Part shown: positions 53,066-63,776 of the stretch, piece after piece | Layout of the letters: each line of letters opens with the position of its first letter | How positions within the stretch are numbered: the first letter of the stretch is position 1 | DNA from: Geotrypetes seraphini | Lineage: Eukaryota; Chordata; Amphibia; Gymnophiona; Dermophiidae | Length of the DNA stretch: 64,000 nucleotides | Direction: 5' to 3' | Assembly: GCF_902459505.1 (NCBI RefSeq) | Contig: NC_047100.1 | Location: forward strand, 29,946,469-30,010,468 | Position numbers and translations under genes: made by a program | Notes under the pieces: model-generated | Database searches by the model: none | What the model was told of the DNA's origin: nothing | The model's input: the letters and a program-made list of their open reading frames with translations, nothing else

Positions 53066-53472
53066 TTAGGGCTAGATTCACTAAGCGCATGTGCTGGACC
53101 TCCGGGCCTGGCACAGATTCTTGTTTTAACTTTTTCAGAGCCCGTGGTTTTAACCCGCTTAAGGCCGCGCGTTAAAACCACAGGCTTGCATTGCAGGGAA
53201 GGATGGGAGAGTCGAACAGCGGGAGAGTTGGGGTTGACAGGGCAAAGAGCAGGGCAGTCAGAAAGGGCTTCAGTTGCTTGTTGTGATTGGCCAGCCCAGT
53301 CGGTGTTGCAGGGTTTTGGTTAGTGAATCGCATGCTGCTGCCCTCATTTGCATGCGCGGATCGGAGGATGGTCGACAGAGAAGTAAGTGAATCGGCCTGA
53401 GGGAAATCAGGTTGCAAAGGGGTCGCAAACTGATCTGTTCTTATGTTTGCTTTGTAAATCTAGCCCTTAGTG
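53066..53472. mobile_element. MITE with TTAGGGCTAGATT inverted ends
   Basis: The left end is TTAGGGCTAGATTCACTAAG. The right end complements it (AAATCTAGCCCTTA at 53456-53469). The G/C-rich body includes CCGGGCCTGGCAC. No transposase is present. Confidence 0.6.
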
Positions 53473-53689
53473 AGTAGGAGAAAAAGCAGAACATATACTA
53501 GGCGAGAAGAGATGTTTCTAAAAAAAAAAAATAAGAGTGAAGGAGACTATTGAGTAGTGAGGGCAAAGTGTACCAGGAAAAACCTGAGAAACCCTCCCTG
53601 TGTCTACATTGAAAACAAAGACGCTACAAATCCCACCCAATCATCTAGTGGCACAAAATAGCAACCGGAGCTTTTATAGTCCTCACCTA

Positions 53690-54420
53690 AGTTCCGCCTC
53701 CACTTCGGATTGATCCATCCTGCAAACAAGGGGGAACAAAAAGAGGAGAATCGGGTTTATTTTGTGCTGGACACAATCGTTCTTCATTTCTCTAAAGCAC
53801 ACCAATTGTTTGTTCCACTTGAGAAAATCTCTGCGGTGCTTGAAGGTAACTAGTCTAAGAAACGAGTAGAAATGAGAAGCGCCTTCGTCCTTCTCTCCCT
53901 ATTTGCCTGGGCACCATTCGCGGGCGCAGCTCTCTGCGCATGCGCAGCTCTTTATTGTACTTCCATAGAGTTCAAAAGAGATGTGGAGGAGCAGAAAGGA
54001 CTTGACTACGTACGTTGACTGACGCGCATGCGCCTCAGCGCCAGTGGGGCTTTTTTTAAAAAAAGATATACATTTTATTTCGGTTTTTATTAAAAAAGAG
54101 AACATTTTCTGCGCGCCATTTCGATAGGCGAGGAAGGACTTGGCTCGGTTGTGGGGCGTGCGAGGACGAGGCGGACGAAGGTAACGAAGGCCTGGAGGGG
54201 AAGCAGCTCGTTGGCGCCAAGAGAGCTGCAACCTTCGCAGGCGCTCAACGCAAATGTGCCCCTGGTTTTGTGCTTTCTTTCTTCGCCAAATGGACGCTTG
54301 GCCTCTTCCCCGTCATCTCTTGCCGCCTGGCGCCATCTTGGCCCAGCCCAAAGCAAAGGACGAGGTGGAAGAAGCAGCCGAGCTCCGCCTTTTAATCACT
54401 GTTGCTAAACTCGGTTTCTG
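53690..54420. promoter_or_regulatory. CpG-rich promoter-like region (RHOA promoter candidate)
   Basis: CpG-dense text lies among A/T-rich repeats. Two NRF1-type sites occur (CTGCGCATGCGCAG at 53935-53948 and GCGCATGCGCC near 54023). GGCGCCATCTTGG at 54331-54343 and potential donors such as GACGAAGGTAACG near 54175 are also present. It lies 3 kb upstream of RHOA coding exon 1, so it could be the RHOA promoter with a non-coding first exon, displaced from the TCTA promoter by insertions. Another gene is possible. Confidence 0.45.
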
Positions 54421-54639
54421 ATGCCTTTCAATATCCCCCAAAACACTACCCAACTTGCTTCTAATTTCATTCAAATCTCTTATAATGACTTTAAATCTAA
54501 AATCATTTGCTCTATATGCCAATACTGTATCAAACAACAGGACTCTTGAATTGGAAGTATAGTAACACCTTCCTGCCCTTTGCCATGTCCACCGCGTCCT
54601 GTCTCTTTAACAGTCACTAATCTGACTTGCTTGAACCCA

Positions 54640-56010
54640 AAACTAAGACACTGTCTTATCTTAATTTGGGGCCCAAAAAGGCACTAGGGCTTATTTGGGG
54701 GGTAGGTCTTATTTTTTTCATGTAGTACATGATCATCTCTCCCTTCCTCTCCTTCATCCCAATTCTTTCCTTTCTCTCCCATCCCCCTTGTGCCTTCCCT
54801 CCCTCTATGCACCAGAACCTTTGCACTGTGTACAGTATCTTTCTATCCCTAGTGCCAAAACCCTTGAGCAGCCCCCTGCCGCGCAGCCGAACCGCCGCTG
54901 ACCCTCGCATTCTTCCATCTCTCCCTCCCATCTCAACCCCGCCGACTGCGAGATCTACATACCTCCCTCCAAACAGCAGTGTCAGCAGCATTCTTAAATA
55001 TGCTGCTTCACGGCCTTCTTCCACTGGGGCCTTCCATGTGCCGCGTTACTGATGACATCATCAGTAATGTGGCAGAGGGAATGCCCCAGTGGGAGAAGAC
55101 CACGAAGCAGCCTCTTTTGACTGCTGCCAATGCTGCTCTTTGTAGGTCTCATGGTCGGTGGGGTTCAGATGGGAGGGAGAGATGGAAGGGGGGGGGGGGA
55201 AAGCACTGCTGCTGGCAAATCCAGGGACATTCGAGTTAGGCTTCCGGGGATTAGGGCTTACTTTTGGGGTAGGGCTTATATTAAGACCAGTGTTTTCCCC
55301 AGAAATTTTTTTCCAGCCGGATGGCATGAAAAAGTAGCCGGGCAATTTGGTGGTTAAAACAGGGTCATTAAATCCAGTGGCGTACCTAGTATATATGACA
55401 GCCAGTGCTGATCATTTTTTAACAACCCTTTCTATATAAAAAAGTTATTTTTAGTAATAATCTATGAGTCACACAACAAGGGTGCACCTAGCAAAAGGCA
55501 GCATCTTAAACACAGCAGTGAGCACTAAAACACCAAAACATGCATTGTAAAAATAAACAAGCTAGATCCTAAATAAATAAAAATGCACGCTTCACAGAAG
55601 GGCTTAAAAAGGTTGGACGTGACTTCGTAAGGAGGCAAAATAAAACATGACGGCTTAAGAGTGTAAAATTTCAATGCTCCCAGTAAGAACACTTCGGAAA
55701 ATGTATGAAAGCACATGAAAGCTAAAATTGAAGGCTAGGCAAGTGAAAAAATCATTGTAAAAGAAAGGAAACACTCAGCAATCACCAAGTCCCGCAGCAA
55801 GCCAGCCTTCCTGTCTCCATGCAATCTAGCCTACCAAGAGAAGAAAAGGTAGAGCTGTGGCTGTCATCTAGCAATGTGACAGCCGGGCGCTCACCTAAAT
55901 TAGCCGGGTGGAACGCCTGGCTAAAAGATGCTAGGGAGAAGACTTTAGAGTAGACCTACCCCGAAAATCATGCTGGGTCTTATTTTCGGGGAAACACGGT
56001 AGTGGGGAGT
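54640..56010. mobile_element. Nested DNA-transposon fragments
   Basis: The outer fragments carry the phrase AGGGCTTATTTGGGGGGTAG (54687) and GGTCTTATTTTCGGGGAAAC (55976), a common MITE end. Inside, at about 55288-55945, is a second element with weak inverted ends (TTTTCCCCAGAAATTT and, in complement, CTTCTCCCTAGCATCTTTTA). Its middle resembles part of the hAT element at 26730-28304. Confidence 0.45.
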
Positions 56011-56044
56011 TCTATTTCCTGGTTGTTAACTTCTAGCCTTCCTG

Positions 56045-56265
56045 ATTATACTTGAAGATGTAGAAATTTGACGGCAGATAAAGGCCAAATTGCCCATCCA
56101 GTCTGTCCATCCACAACATCCGCTATCTCTTCCTCTCCCTTAGAGATCGCACATGCCTGTTCCATGCTATCTTGAATTCAGATACAGTCTTCATTTCTAC
56201 TACCTCCATCGGGAGACTATTCTACGCATCTACCACCCTTTCTGTAAAGAAGTATTTTCTGTATA
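56045..56265 (-). mobile_element. CR1 3' end fragment
   Basis: The + strand has GACGGCAGATAAAGGCCAAA then CATCTACCACCCTTTCTGTA, a CR1 3' module of a further subfamily. It is short and decayed. Confidence 0.6.
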
Positions 56266-56524
56266 ACTAATAAATATCCAATAGGTGAAAGTGGGATTAA
56301 ATATAATAAATAAACACTCCACTTTGTTAGCTGACAGGTCAAATCTAATGGAAGAAAAAGCCTCACTCAGGTCTCATCTGGCAGAGCTTACAGCAAAAAC
56401 CACCTCCGCCCACATCATTGGCTCAAAAAACTTCAGTTTAGAATGACCCTATGCCACTAAGGTTCTTAATAGGAATTGAGATTTAAACAACAGTGCTTGT
56501 GGGACACCATAAAAGTCTAGCACA

Positions 56525-56800
56525 ATAATTAGCTGGAGGGAGAAAGGGACTGGCGCTGGAGGGAGAGAAGGACCGGCACTGGAGGGAAAGGCAAGCTGGG
56601 CTGTGAGAAGAGCGAGATGAAGGGAGAGAGGTTGGACCTAAGGTAGTGTGGAGAAAGAGGGAAAAAAGATACTTCAAGTGAGAACCGTTGGGAAGAGAAA
56701 GGGAGAAATGCTGGACCTGGGGGGGGAGGGAGGGAGGGAGACAGGGGGCAGTTGGGAAGAACAACAGAAAAGAGAGGGAGCAAAATGTTCAAGAGGAAGT
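56525..56800 (+). repeat. Purine-rich tandem repeat
   Basis: Units with GGAGGGAGAAAGGGACTGGC and AGAGAAGGACCGGCACTGGA recur, similar in style to the array at 49383-50070. The minus-strand reading frames here reflect composition only. Confidence 0.55.
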
Positions 56801-57128
56801 GTGTAACAAACGGGAAAAAAAACCACCTACCACAATCAAATTAAGTAAACTTGGGATAGAGATGTTTCCACCAAAAATGTATCAATTTGACTTAACACAG
56901 CAGCCAGTGTTTTGGTGTTCAAGTTCCATTTAGATGGAAGAACTAGCAGTAACTATCACCTGTTAAAACAGAATGGTCACCAAGAAGACTAACAAAGCAT
57001 GCTTGGGAGGATCAAGAGACCATTGCTAGTAAGAAAAGAGATTAATAAAAAGTACAGATTTTACATTGGTTCTTCAGCTGATGTACATTTATGAACACAG
57101 TTCTCCCAGGGTACTAGTTTTGTTGTAA

Positions 57129-57326
<198 letters not shown>

Positions 57327-57759
57327 TGAAATTATACAGTCAGGTGAAAAAATTAAGACACCGTTCACCTATCGATGTCAAATCTATTTTTTAAAGAAAG
57401 TGATGTAATTGCAGGTAAACAACAAAAATTTTCTTTGATTTACTCATGAAACAAAAGATATCCACAACAATGTGTAATTTATTATGTAAGCAAGCAATTT
57501 GTGCTTGCCTTAAAGCAGGTGTAAATGTAAGTGCCTTACTCCAGGCCGCGAGAACAAGTACCGTGAGAACTTGCGGCAGTGTTTTAGTGAGCAGGGCGGG
57601 AGTTCTAAAAGTTCACTCCTGCACTTGCCGGCACGGGTGCACTGCTGGCTTCTGACATCGGCAGGAGGGGCTCAGTGCAGGATACACCGCTGGACCACCA
57701 GGGAAAAGGTACGCAGGGAGGGGTAAAAAATAGTTAGTATGGGCTGGGATGGGAGAAGG

Positions 57760-57835
57760 GGGAAACGTGTCGTAAAGTCGAACCGTCGTAAGTTGCATAG
57801 GTCGTAAGTCAACGAGGACCTGTAATACTATTAGT
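57760..57835. mobile_element. MITE end fragment
   Basis: The phrase GTCGTAAAGTCGAACCGTCG followed by CGTAAGTCAACGAGGACCTG matches a repeat end common in vertebrates. It lies in RHOA intron 2. Confidence 0.5.
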
Positions 57836-57945
57836 ATGCCAGTTATATAACATTAAATGGCACTATGAACAGCATAAATCAAAATAGGACAATTCCGAAG
57901 GATTAGTGAGACAACAAAAGTTGAAAGAGCTCAAGTTGGGAGTGA

Positions 57946-58080
57946 AAAAAACAACAGTTCATGTTTACTAAAGTATCACAAGAAAGTGAAGTGGCGGTGC
58001 ATGCAAGCTACGCCTTGTCGGAGTTGATAGCTAAACACTCGAAACCTTTTACTGGTAATTTCATCAAGGAATGTCTAATT
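57946..58080 (+). CDS. hAT transposase fragment, left of DIRS A3
   Basis: 45 open codons read FMFTKVSQESEVAVHASYAL, SELIAKHSKPFTGNFIKECL I. The wording SYxxSxLIAKxxKPFTxxxFIKECL is typical of hAT transposases of the Charlie/ZBED-like group (GTF2IRD2-related). The frame stops exactly at the DIRS left end and continues in phase after its right end at 63777. A stop at 57943 limits the visible frame upstream, so this copy is partly decayed or starts elsewhere. Confidence 0.75.
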
Positions 58081-58472
58081 ATCCCAGGACAAGCAGGCAG
58101 CATATTCTTTACGCATGGGTGACGTCACCGACGGAGCCCACGGTACGGACCTTTTTACTAGAAAGTTCTAGTTGGCCGCACCGCGCGTGCGCGAGTGCCT
58201 TCCCGCCCGACGGAGGAGTGCGTGGTCCCCAGTTTCTTCGTTTCCGCGGAGCGAAGACGTGTGTTTTTCAACGTTGTTGAAATACTCCTTTTTGCCTTCC
58301 CGCTCGCGTTCTTTTTTCGATTTTTTCACCTTAGGGTGCTTTTTTCTTTCTATTACAAAAAAAAAAAAAAAAATTTCTTTCTTTTGATTTATTTTTCGTT
58401 CCTGCCCCGGCGGGGCCTGTTAGCACGATCCAGGCCTCGGGGTTTGATTTTGCGGAGGCCGTGTTCCCATTC

Positions 58473-60455
58473 ATGCCCCCGCAGCCCGGTTTTAAGAAGT
58501 GCCAGCGGTGTGCACGCCCGATCTCCCTCACTGATCCACACAACTGGTGCTTACAGTGCTTGGGACCGGATCATCGGGCGGATTCCTGCACCCGCTGTGC
58601 CACTCTTAAAAAACGCACTTTGAAGAATCGTCAAATCCAACAAAATCTACTTTTCGGCACCGGCCCGACTATGGATTCGACCTCTTCATCTGCGGCACCG
58701 TCGAAATCGACACCGACCACTTCGACACCGCCTGAGTCGACATCGGCGCCCCCGGCGCCAGGTAAGCCGGCTAAGAAGCCTTCCACCCTTGAGCGCCCTC
58801 CCTCTTCGGGGACGACACCAGTCCTTTCGGCTCCACGCCGAGCCAAAAAACGCTCCACTCCGATTTCGGTGAGTGCCTCGTCATCGGCACCCTCATCGCC
58901 GGAGTGTAGAGCGGCACCTATGGAACCAAAGAAGAAAAAAGTGGTTCCGGTGCCTCCCTTGGATGACCGCATTGCGGCCATCCTCCAGGACAAGTTGCAG
59001 GAACAACTCCACAAGCAACTTAAGCAGCTCTTACCCTCTATCTTGGCACCGCTGCTCTCGGTACCAGACCGGCCCGAGCCCCATACCGTCCAACCGGTAT
59101 CCACCCCTTCGGTACCTATGGACTCCTCCATGCCCATTCTCTCGGCACCGCATCTCCACTCCCATGCCGAGGCTATGGCCTTGACGACGACCGATCCTCC
59201 TCGGGACCGGGCAGGGCACCGGTCTCCTCACGACTCTGACCGGCACCGTACTTCTCGGGACCGAGACAGACACAGGTCTACATCACCCGGTAACGTCTCG
59301 GTACGCTCAGGCAAATCTTTGTCTAAAACTCACCATGCCGAGCCTTCCACTCCAGTCTCTCGACACGCACATACCGATGTCAGAGACCCGGACCTATGGG
59401 AACAATCCCCCACCGGTACCGAGGAGGATGCATCGTCGTCGGACGAAGAGCCTTCGGCACCCGATACCGCATCTAAACCTGAACAATCTTCCTTCTCAAA
59501 ATTTCTCAGGGAGTTGTCGGGTGCTTTGTCTTTGCCACTGGAATCTGACTCTAAGAAGTCACAAGCTTTCCTAGAGGCATTAGATTTTGATCAACCTCCC
59601 AAGGAGTTCCTAAAGTTGCCCGTGCATGATATCTTACGGGAAACTTTTTATAAAAATTGGGAGAACCCGTTGACTGTTCCTGGGGCTCCCCGTAAATTAG
59701 ACAGCCTCTATAGGGTTATACCAATCCCAGGATTTGATAAACCCCAACTCCCTCATGAGTCTCTCCTGGTGGAGTCCACTTTAAAAAAGACTCAGGGCTC
59801 TAGTGTCTATGCCTCCACCCCTCCTGGCAGAGAGGGCAAAACTATGGACAAGTTTGGCAAGCGGCTCTATCAGAATGCCATGCTTGCCAACAGGGCGAAC
59901 AACTACTCGTTCCATTTTTCATTCTATCTCAAACATCTGGTAATGCAACTTTCCGCCATGCAAAAGTACATGCCAGAGCATAAAGTCCCACTTTTCCAAC
60001 AGCATGTCTCCAGCCTGCTTCAATTACGGAAATTTATGGTGCGCTCTATCTATGACTCTTTTGAGCTCACCTCCCGTGCATCTGCCATCGCCGTGGCCAT
60101 GCGCCGCCTAGCCTGGCTCAGGGTCTCTGATCTGGATGTCAACCATCAAGACCGATTAGCCAACGCCCCATGCCTTGGTGATGAATTGTTCGGAGAGTCC
60201 CTGGATACCACCACGCAAAAACTCTCTGCCCATGAGACCAGATGGGACACTCTCATTAAACCTAAGAAAAAGGCTCCACCTGCTCGCCCTTTCAGGCCAC
60301 AGACCTCATACCAGCGCAGGTTCTCCGCTAGGCCGCTCAATCCACCTCCACAGCAACCCAGGCGGGCCCACCAACACCAGCACGCCCAGGCTCGTGGCCA
60401 GTCTAACCAACCGGCCAAGGCTCTTCCTCCTGCCAAACCTTCTCAGCCCTTTTGA
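58473..60455 (+). CDS. DIRS A3 gag-like ORF
   Basis: 660 codons from the ATG at 58473, the same length as A1. Cys/His knuckles lie at the N-terminus (KKCQRCARPI, HNWCLQCLGPDH, SCTRC). A Ser/Pro/Arg-rich middle contains SRDRDRHRSTSPGN. The ordered C-terminal half has FDQPPKEFLKLPVHDILRET. The tail is Gln/Pro-rich. It differs from A1 by a scatter of substitutions concentrated in the low-complexity middle, which fits weaker constraint there. It overlaps the start of the RT frame. Confidence 0.82.
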   Translation: MPPQPGFKKCQRCARPISLTDPHNWCLQCLGPDHRADSCTRCATLKKRTLKNRQIQQNLLFGTGPTMDSTSSSAAPSKSTPTTSTPPESTSAPPAPGKPAKKPSTLERPPSSGTTPVLSAPRRAKKRSTPISVSASSSAPSSPECRAAPMEPKKKKVVPVPPLDDRIAAILQDKLQEQLHKQLKQLLPSILAPLLSVPDRPEPHTVQPVSTPSVPMDSSMPILSAPHLHSHAEAMALTTTDPPRDRAGHRSPHDSDRHRTSRDRDRHRSTSPGNVSVRSGKSLSKTHHAEPSTPVSRHAHTDVRDPDLWEQSPTGTEEDASSSDEEPSAPDTASKPEQSSFSKFLRELSGALSLPLESDSKKSQAFLEALDFDQPPKEFLKLPVHDILRETFYKNWENPLTVPGAPRKLDSLYRVIPIPGFDKPQLPHESLLVESTLKKTQGSSVYASTPPGREGKTMDKFGKRLYQNAMLANRANNYSFHFSFYLKHLVMQLSAMQKYMPEHKVPLFQQHVSSLLQLRKFMVRSIYDSFELTSRASAIAVAMRRLAWLRVSDLDVNHQDRLANAPCLGDELFGESLDTTTQKLSAHETRWDTLIKPKKKAPPARPFRPQTSYQRRFSARPLNPPPQQPRRAHQHQHAQARGQSNQPAKALPPAKPSQPF

Positions 60456-62379
60456 CTCCTCTCTCCAGGGCTTAGCCAGTCTTCCACCCTCATTGCCTCT
60501 TCCTCAGTCAATCGGAGGCAGGCTCCGCATCTTCATCAGCCGTTGGGAGGTCATCACATCGGACCAGTGGGTCCTAAACATCATCCGCCACGGCTACTCT
60601 CTCAACTTCCAGACTCTTCCACCAGACAACCCTCCCGTAGAGTCTGCTTCTCTTTCAACTCAAACCCCCCTCCTCCTGAGGGAGGTCCAATCCCTCCTTC
60701 TCCTCAATGCCATCGAAGAAGTACCTCTGGAACAAAGGGGCCGGGGATTCTACTCCCGTTACTTTCTAGTTCCAAAAAAGACAGGAGACCTGCGTCCCAT
60801 TCTCGACCTCCGGGACCTCAACAAGTGTCTCGTCAAGGAGAAGTTCAGAATGCTCTCCCTTGCCACACTGTACCCTCATCTCTCTCGGAACGACTGGCTA
60901 TGTTCCCTGGACCTCAAGGAGGCCTACACTCACATCCCAATCAATCCATCCTCACGTCGCTACCTACGGTTCCAGGTGCACCATCGCCATTATCAGTACA
61001 AGGTGCTCCCTTTTGGCCTGGCATCATCTCCCAGAGTGTTCACCAAATGCCTCATTGTGGCGGCGGCCTTCCTCAGGTCTCACAACCTCCAGGTGTTTCC
61101 CTACTTGGACGATTGGTTAGTGAAAGCACCTACGTCTCCACTTGTGCTACAAGCCACTCATCATACCATCTCTCTCCTCCATCTGCTGGGGTTCGAGATC
61201 AACTACCCCAAGTCGCATCTGCTTCCCACACAGCGACTTCAGTTCATCGGAGCGGTTCTCGACACCACACTAATGAGGGCGTTTCTCCCCTCCGATCGTC
61301 AGCGAACTCTGCTACACCTGTGTCGTCAGGTGCTCCTTCATCACTCCATTTCTGCCAGACAAATGATGGTCCTCCTGGGCCACATGGCCTCGACGGTACA
61401 TGTGCTTCCCCTGGCACGCCTCCACCTCAGAACACCTCAATGGACTCTGGCCAACCAGTGGTCACAGACCTCGAATCTTCTTTCTCATCCCATCTCTGTG
61501 ACATCGTCTCTTCAGCGATCTCTACAATGGTGGTTGAACTCCTCAAATCTTTCCAGGGGCCTTCTTTTCCATCTGCCCCCGCATTCCATGATCATCACCA
61601 CGGATGCCTCCCCTTATGCATGGGGAGCTCACCTAGGAGACCTTCGCACCCAAGGTCTTTGGACCCCGCAGGAGCGTCTCCATCACATCAATTTCCTGGA
61701 ACTACGAGCCATGTTCTATGCTCTCAAGGCCTTCCAGCACCTTCTTTGCCCTCAGGTTCTGCTCCTGTGCACGGACAACCAAGTCGCCATGTACTACATC
61801 AACAAACAAGGCGGCACCGGATCTCGCCTCCTTTGTCAGGAGGCTCTTCGCATTTGGACCTGGGCCACGGCCCGCAGTCTCTTCCTCAAGGCTGTCTACA
61901 TCCAGGGCGAACAGAACTCCCTGGCCGACAATCTCAGCCGCATCCTTCAACCTCACGAGTGGACTTTGGATCCTCCCACGCTCCACTCCATCTTTGCTCG
62001 CTGGGGCACTCCGCAGATAGACCTATTTGCAGCTCCTCACAACCATCAGCTGCCCCAGTTCTGCTCCAGACTCTTCTCTCCTCATCGTCTGGCCCCGGAT
62101 GCATTCCTTCTCGACTGGACGGATCGGTTCCTCTATGCCTTTCCTCCTCTGCCTCTGATGTTGCGGACTTTGTCCAAACTCCGCAGGGACGGAGCCACCA
62201 TGATCCTCATAGCTCCACGGTGGCCTCGTCAACACTGGTTCTCCCTTCTACTTCAACTCAGCTCCAGGGAGCCCATTCCTCTACCTGTGTTTCCTACTCT
62301 ACTTACACAGCAACATCAGTCTCTACTACATCCCAATCTGTCTTCCCTCCACCTGACAGCTTGGTTTCTCTCGGGCTGA
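60175..62379 (+). CDS. DIRS A3 RT / RNase H / methyltransferase-like ORF
   Basis: The frame is open for 734 codons. RT proper begins after the gag overlap, near 60440. RT motifs are FLVPKKTGDLRPILDLRDLN, FGLASSPRVFTKC and FPYLDDW (61102-61122). RNase H motifs are IITTDASPYAWGAHL, FLELRAMFYALKAF and LLCTDNQVAMYYINKQGG. The methyltransferase-like end has FAAPHNHQLPQFCSRLFSPH and LIAPRWPRQHW. It is nearly identical to A1. Confidence 0.9.
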   Translation: MVMNCSESPWIPPRKNSLPMRPDGTLSLNLRKRLHLLALSGHRPHTSAGSPLGRSIHLHSNPGGPTNTSTPRLVASLTNRPRLFLLPNLLSPFDSSLQGLASLPPSLPLPQSIGGRLRIFISRWEVITSDQWVLNIIRHGYSLNFQTLPPDNPPVESASLSTQTPLLLREVQSLLLLNAIEEVPLEQRGRGFYSRYFLVPKKTGDLRPILDLRDLNKCLVKEKFRMLSLATLYPHLSRNDWLCSLDLKEAYTHIPINPSSRRYLRFQVHHRHYQYKVLPFGLASSPRVFTKCLIVAAAFLRSHNLQVFPYLDDWLVKAPTSPLVLQATHHTISLLHLLGFEINYPKSHLLPTQRLQFIGAVLDTTLMRAFLPSDRQRTLLHLCRQVLLHHSISARQMMVLLGHMASTVHVLPLARLHLRTPQWTLANQWSQTSNLLSHPISVTSSLQRSLQWWLNSSNLSRGLLFHLPPHSMIITTDASPYAWGAHLGDLRTQGLWTPQERLHHINFLELRAMFYALKAFQHLLCPQVLLLCTDNQVAMYYINKQGGTGSRLLCQEALRIWTWATARSLFLKAVYIQGEQNSLADNLSRILQPHEWTLDPPTLHSIFARWGTPQIDLFAAPHNHQLPQFCSRLFSPHRLAPDAFLLDWTDRFLYAFPPLPLMLRTLSKLRRDGATMILIAPRWPRQHWFSLLLQLSSREPIPLPVFPTLLTQQHQSLLHPNLSSLHLTAWFLSG

Positions 62380-63410
62380 CCTCTTCAGGAAATCTGTCTC
62401 AGCCTGTCCATCTCATTTTGGACGCCTCCAGGAAGCCGGCCACCCTCCAATGTTACCATCAGAAGTGGACCAGGTTTTCCTCTTGGTGCCTCCGTCATCA
62501 TCACAATCCCACCTCCTTAGCGGTGGAACCTGTCCTGGACTACTTACTCTCCCTGTCCAACGCAGGCCTCAAGTCTACCTCAATCAGAGTCCATCTGAGT
62601 GCCATCACGGCATTCCATGAGCCTGTCCTAGGAAAACCTCTCACGGCTCACCCTCTGGTTTCCCGATTCATGAGGGGCCTCTTCAACGTCAAACCACCTC
62701 TGAAGCCTCCTCCGGTCGTCTGGGACCTGAATGTGGTTTTGTCTGCCCTCATGAAACCTCCCTTTGAGCCTCTTGCCACAACTTCGCTCAAATTTCTGAC
62801 ATGGAAGGTTCTTTTCCTCATTGCCATCACCTCTGCCAGGAGGGTTAGTGAGCTTCATGCACTGGTTGCCGATCCACCGTTCACTATTTTTCACCATGAC
62901 AAGGTGGTTCTGCGCACCCATCCAAAGTTCCTTCCAAAGGTGGTCTCAGCCTTCCACCTCAACCAGTCCATTGTTTTGCCTGTGTTCTTCCCGAAGCCTC
63001 ATTCTCATCCCGGGGAACAGGCATTGCACAGTCTTGACTGCAAGCGTGCCCTAGCTTACTATCTCGATCGTACAAGGGCTCACCGCTTGTCCCCTCAGCT
63101 CTTCCTGACCTTCGATCCGAATCGTTTGGGTCGACCGGTCTCTAAACGGACGCTATCCAACTGGCTTGCAGCTTGCATCGCGTTCTGTTACGCTCGGGCC
63201 GGTCTGTCACTAGACGGTGCTGTCACGGCCCACAGGGTAAGAGCTATGGCCGCTTCTGTAGCTTTCCTCCGTTCCACACCCATTGAGGAAATCTGCAAGG
63301 CGGCCACCTGGTCCTCAGTTCACACATTCACTACTCACTACTGTCTGGATACTTTCTCCAGACGGGATGGGCACTTCGGCCAATCTGTACTTCAGAATTT
63401 GTTTTCCTAA
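62345..63410 (+). CDS. DIRS A3 tyrosine recombinase
   Basis: About 355 residues with ITSARRVSELHALV (Arg), TAHRVRAMAASVAFLRST (HxxR) and WSSVHTFTTHYCLDTFSRRD (Tyr nucleophile). The frame is open upstream to 60543, across the RT region, with the same total length (955 codons) as in A1. It ends 38 bp before the ICR. Confidence 0.9.
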
Positions 63411-63448
63411 TGGCCAACCATCCCTCCTCCCTCTTTGTTAGCTTGGAG

Positions 63449-63548
63449 GTCACCCATGCGTAAAGAATATGCTGCCTGCTTGTCCTGGGATAAAGCACAG
63501 TTACTTACCGTAACAGGTGTTATCCAGGGACAGCAGGCAGATATTCTT
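63449..63548 (+). repeat. DIRS A3 internal complementary region
   Basis: 63449-63491 is the exact complement of the left terminus (58081-58123). 63492-63548 is the exact complement of the right terminus (63720-63776). The two halves abut without a gap. Confidence 0.92.
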
Positions 63549-63776
63549 ACGACCCACCCACCTCCCCGGGTTGGCTTCTTAGCTGGCTTATACTAACTGG
63601 GGACCACGCACTCCTCCGTCGGGCGGGAAGGCACTCGCGCACGCGCGGTGCGGCCAACTAGAACTTTCTAGTAAAAAGGTCCGTACCGTGGGCTCCGTCG
63701 GTGACGTCACCCATGCGTAAAGAATATCTGCCTGCTGTCCCTGGATAACACCTGTTACGGTAAGTAACTGTGCTTT

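Larger units (their letters stand above)
58081..63776 (+). mobile_element. DIRS element A3, looks whole and young
   Basis: 5.70 kb. Perfect 133-bp inverted terminal repeats lie at 58102-58234 and 63595-63727. The ICR is 63449-63548 (100 bp). Gag, RT/RNase H/methyltransferase-like and recombinase regions are all open. It is the same subfamily as A1. Identical terminal repeats and the undamaged target frame on both sides indicate a recent insertion. The ends are fixed by the interrupted hAT frame. Confidence 0.93.

Noticed and set aside
53036-53323. 95-codon + frame
   Set aside because: It lies within a MITE with inverted ends at 53066 and 53472; no homology was recognised.
54313-54537. 74-codon minus frame (FRFKVIIRDLNEIRSKLGSV) near the CpG-rich region
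   Set aside because: It has a faint coiled-coil look but no splice sites or known family; it may be LINE ORF1 debris, too weak to list.
57446-57655. 69-codon + frame in RHOA intron 2 with Cys-rich text
   Set aside because: No acceptor or donor at its edges and no match to RHOA, which should continue VELALWDTAGQ.
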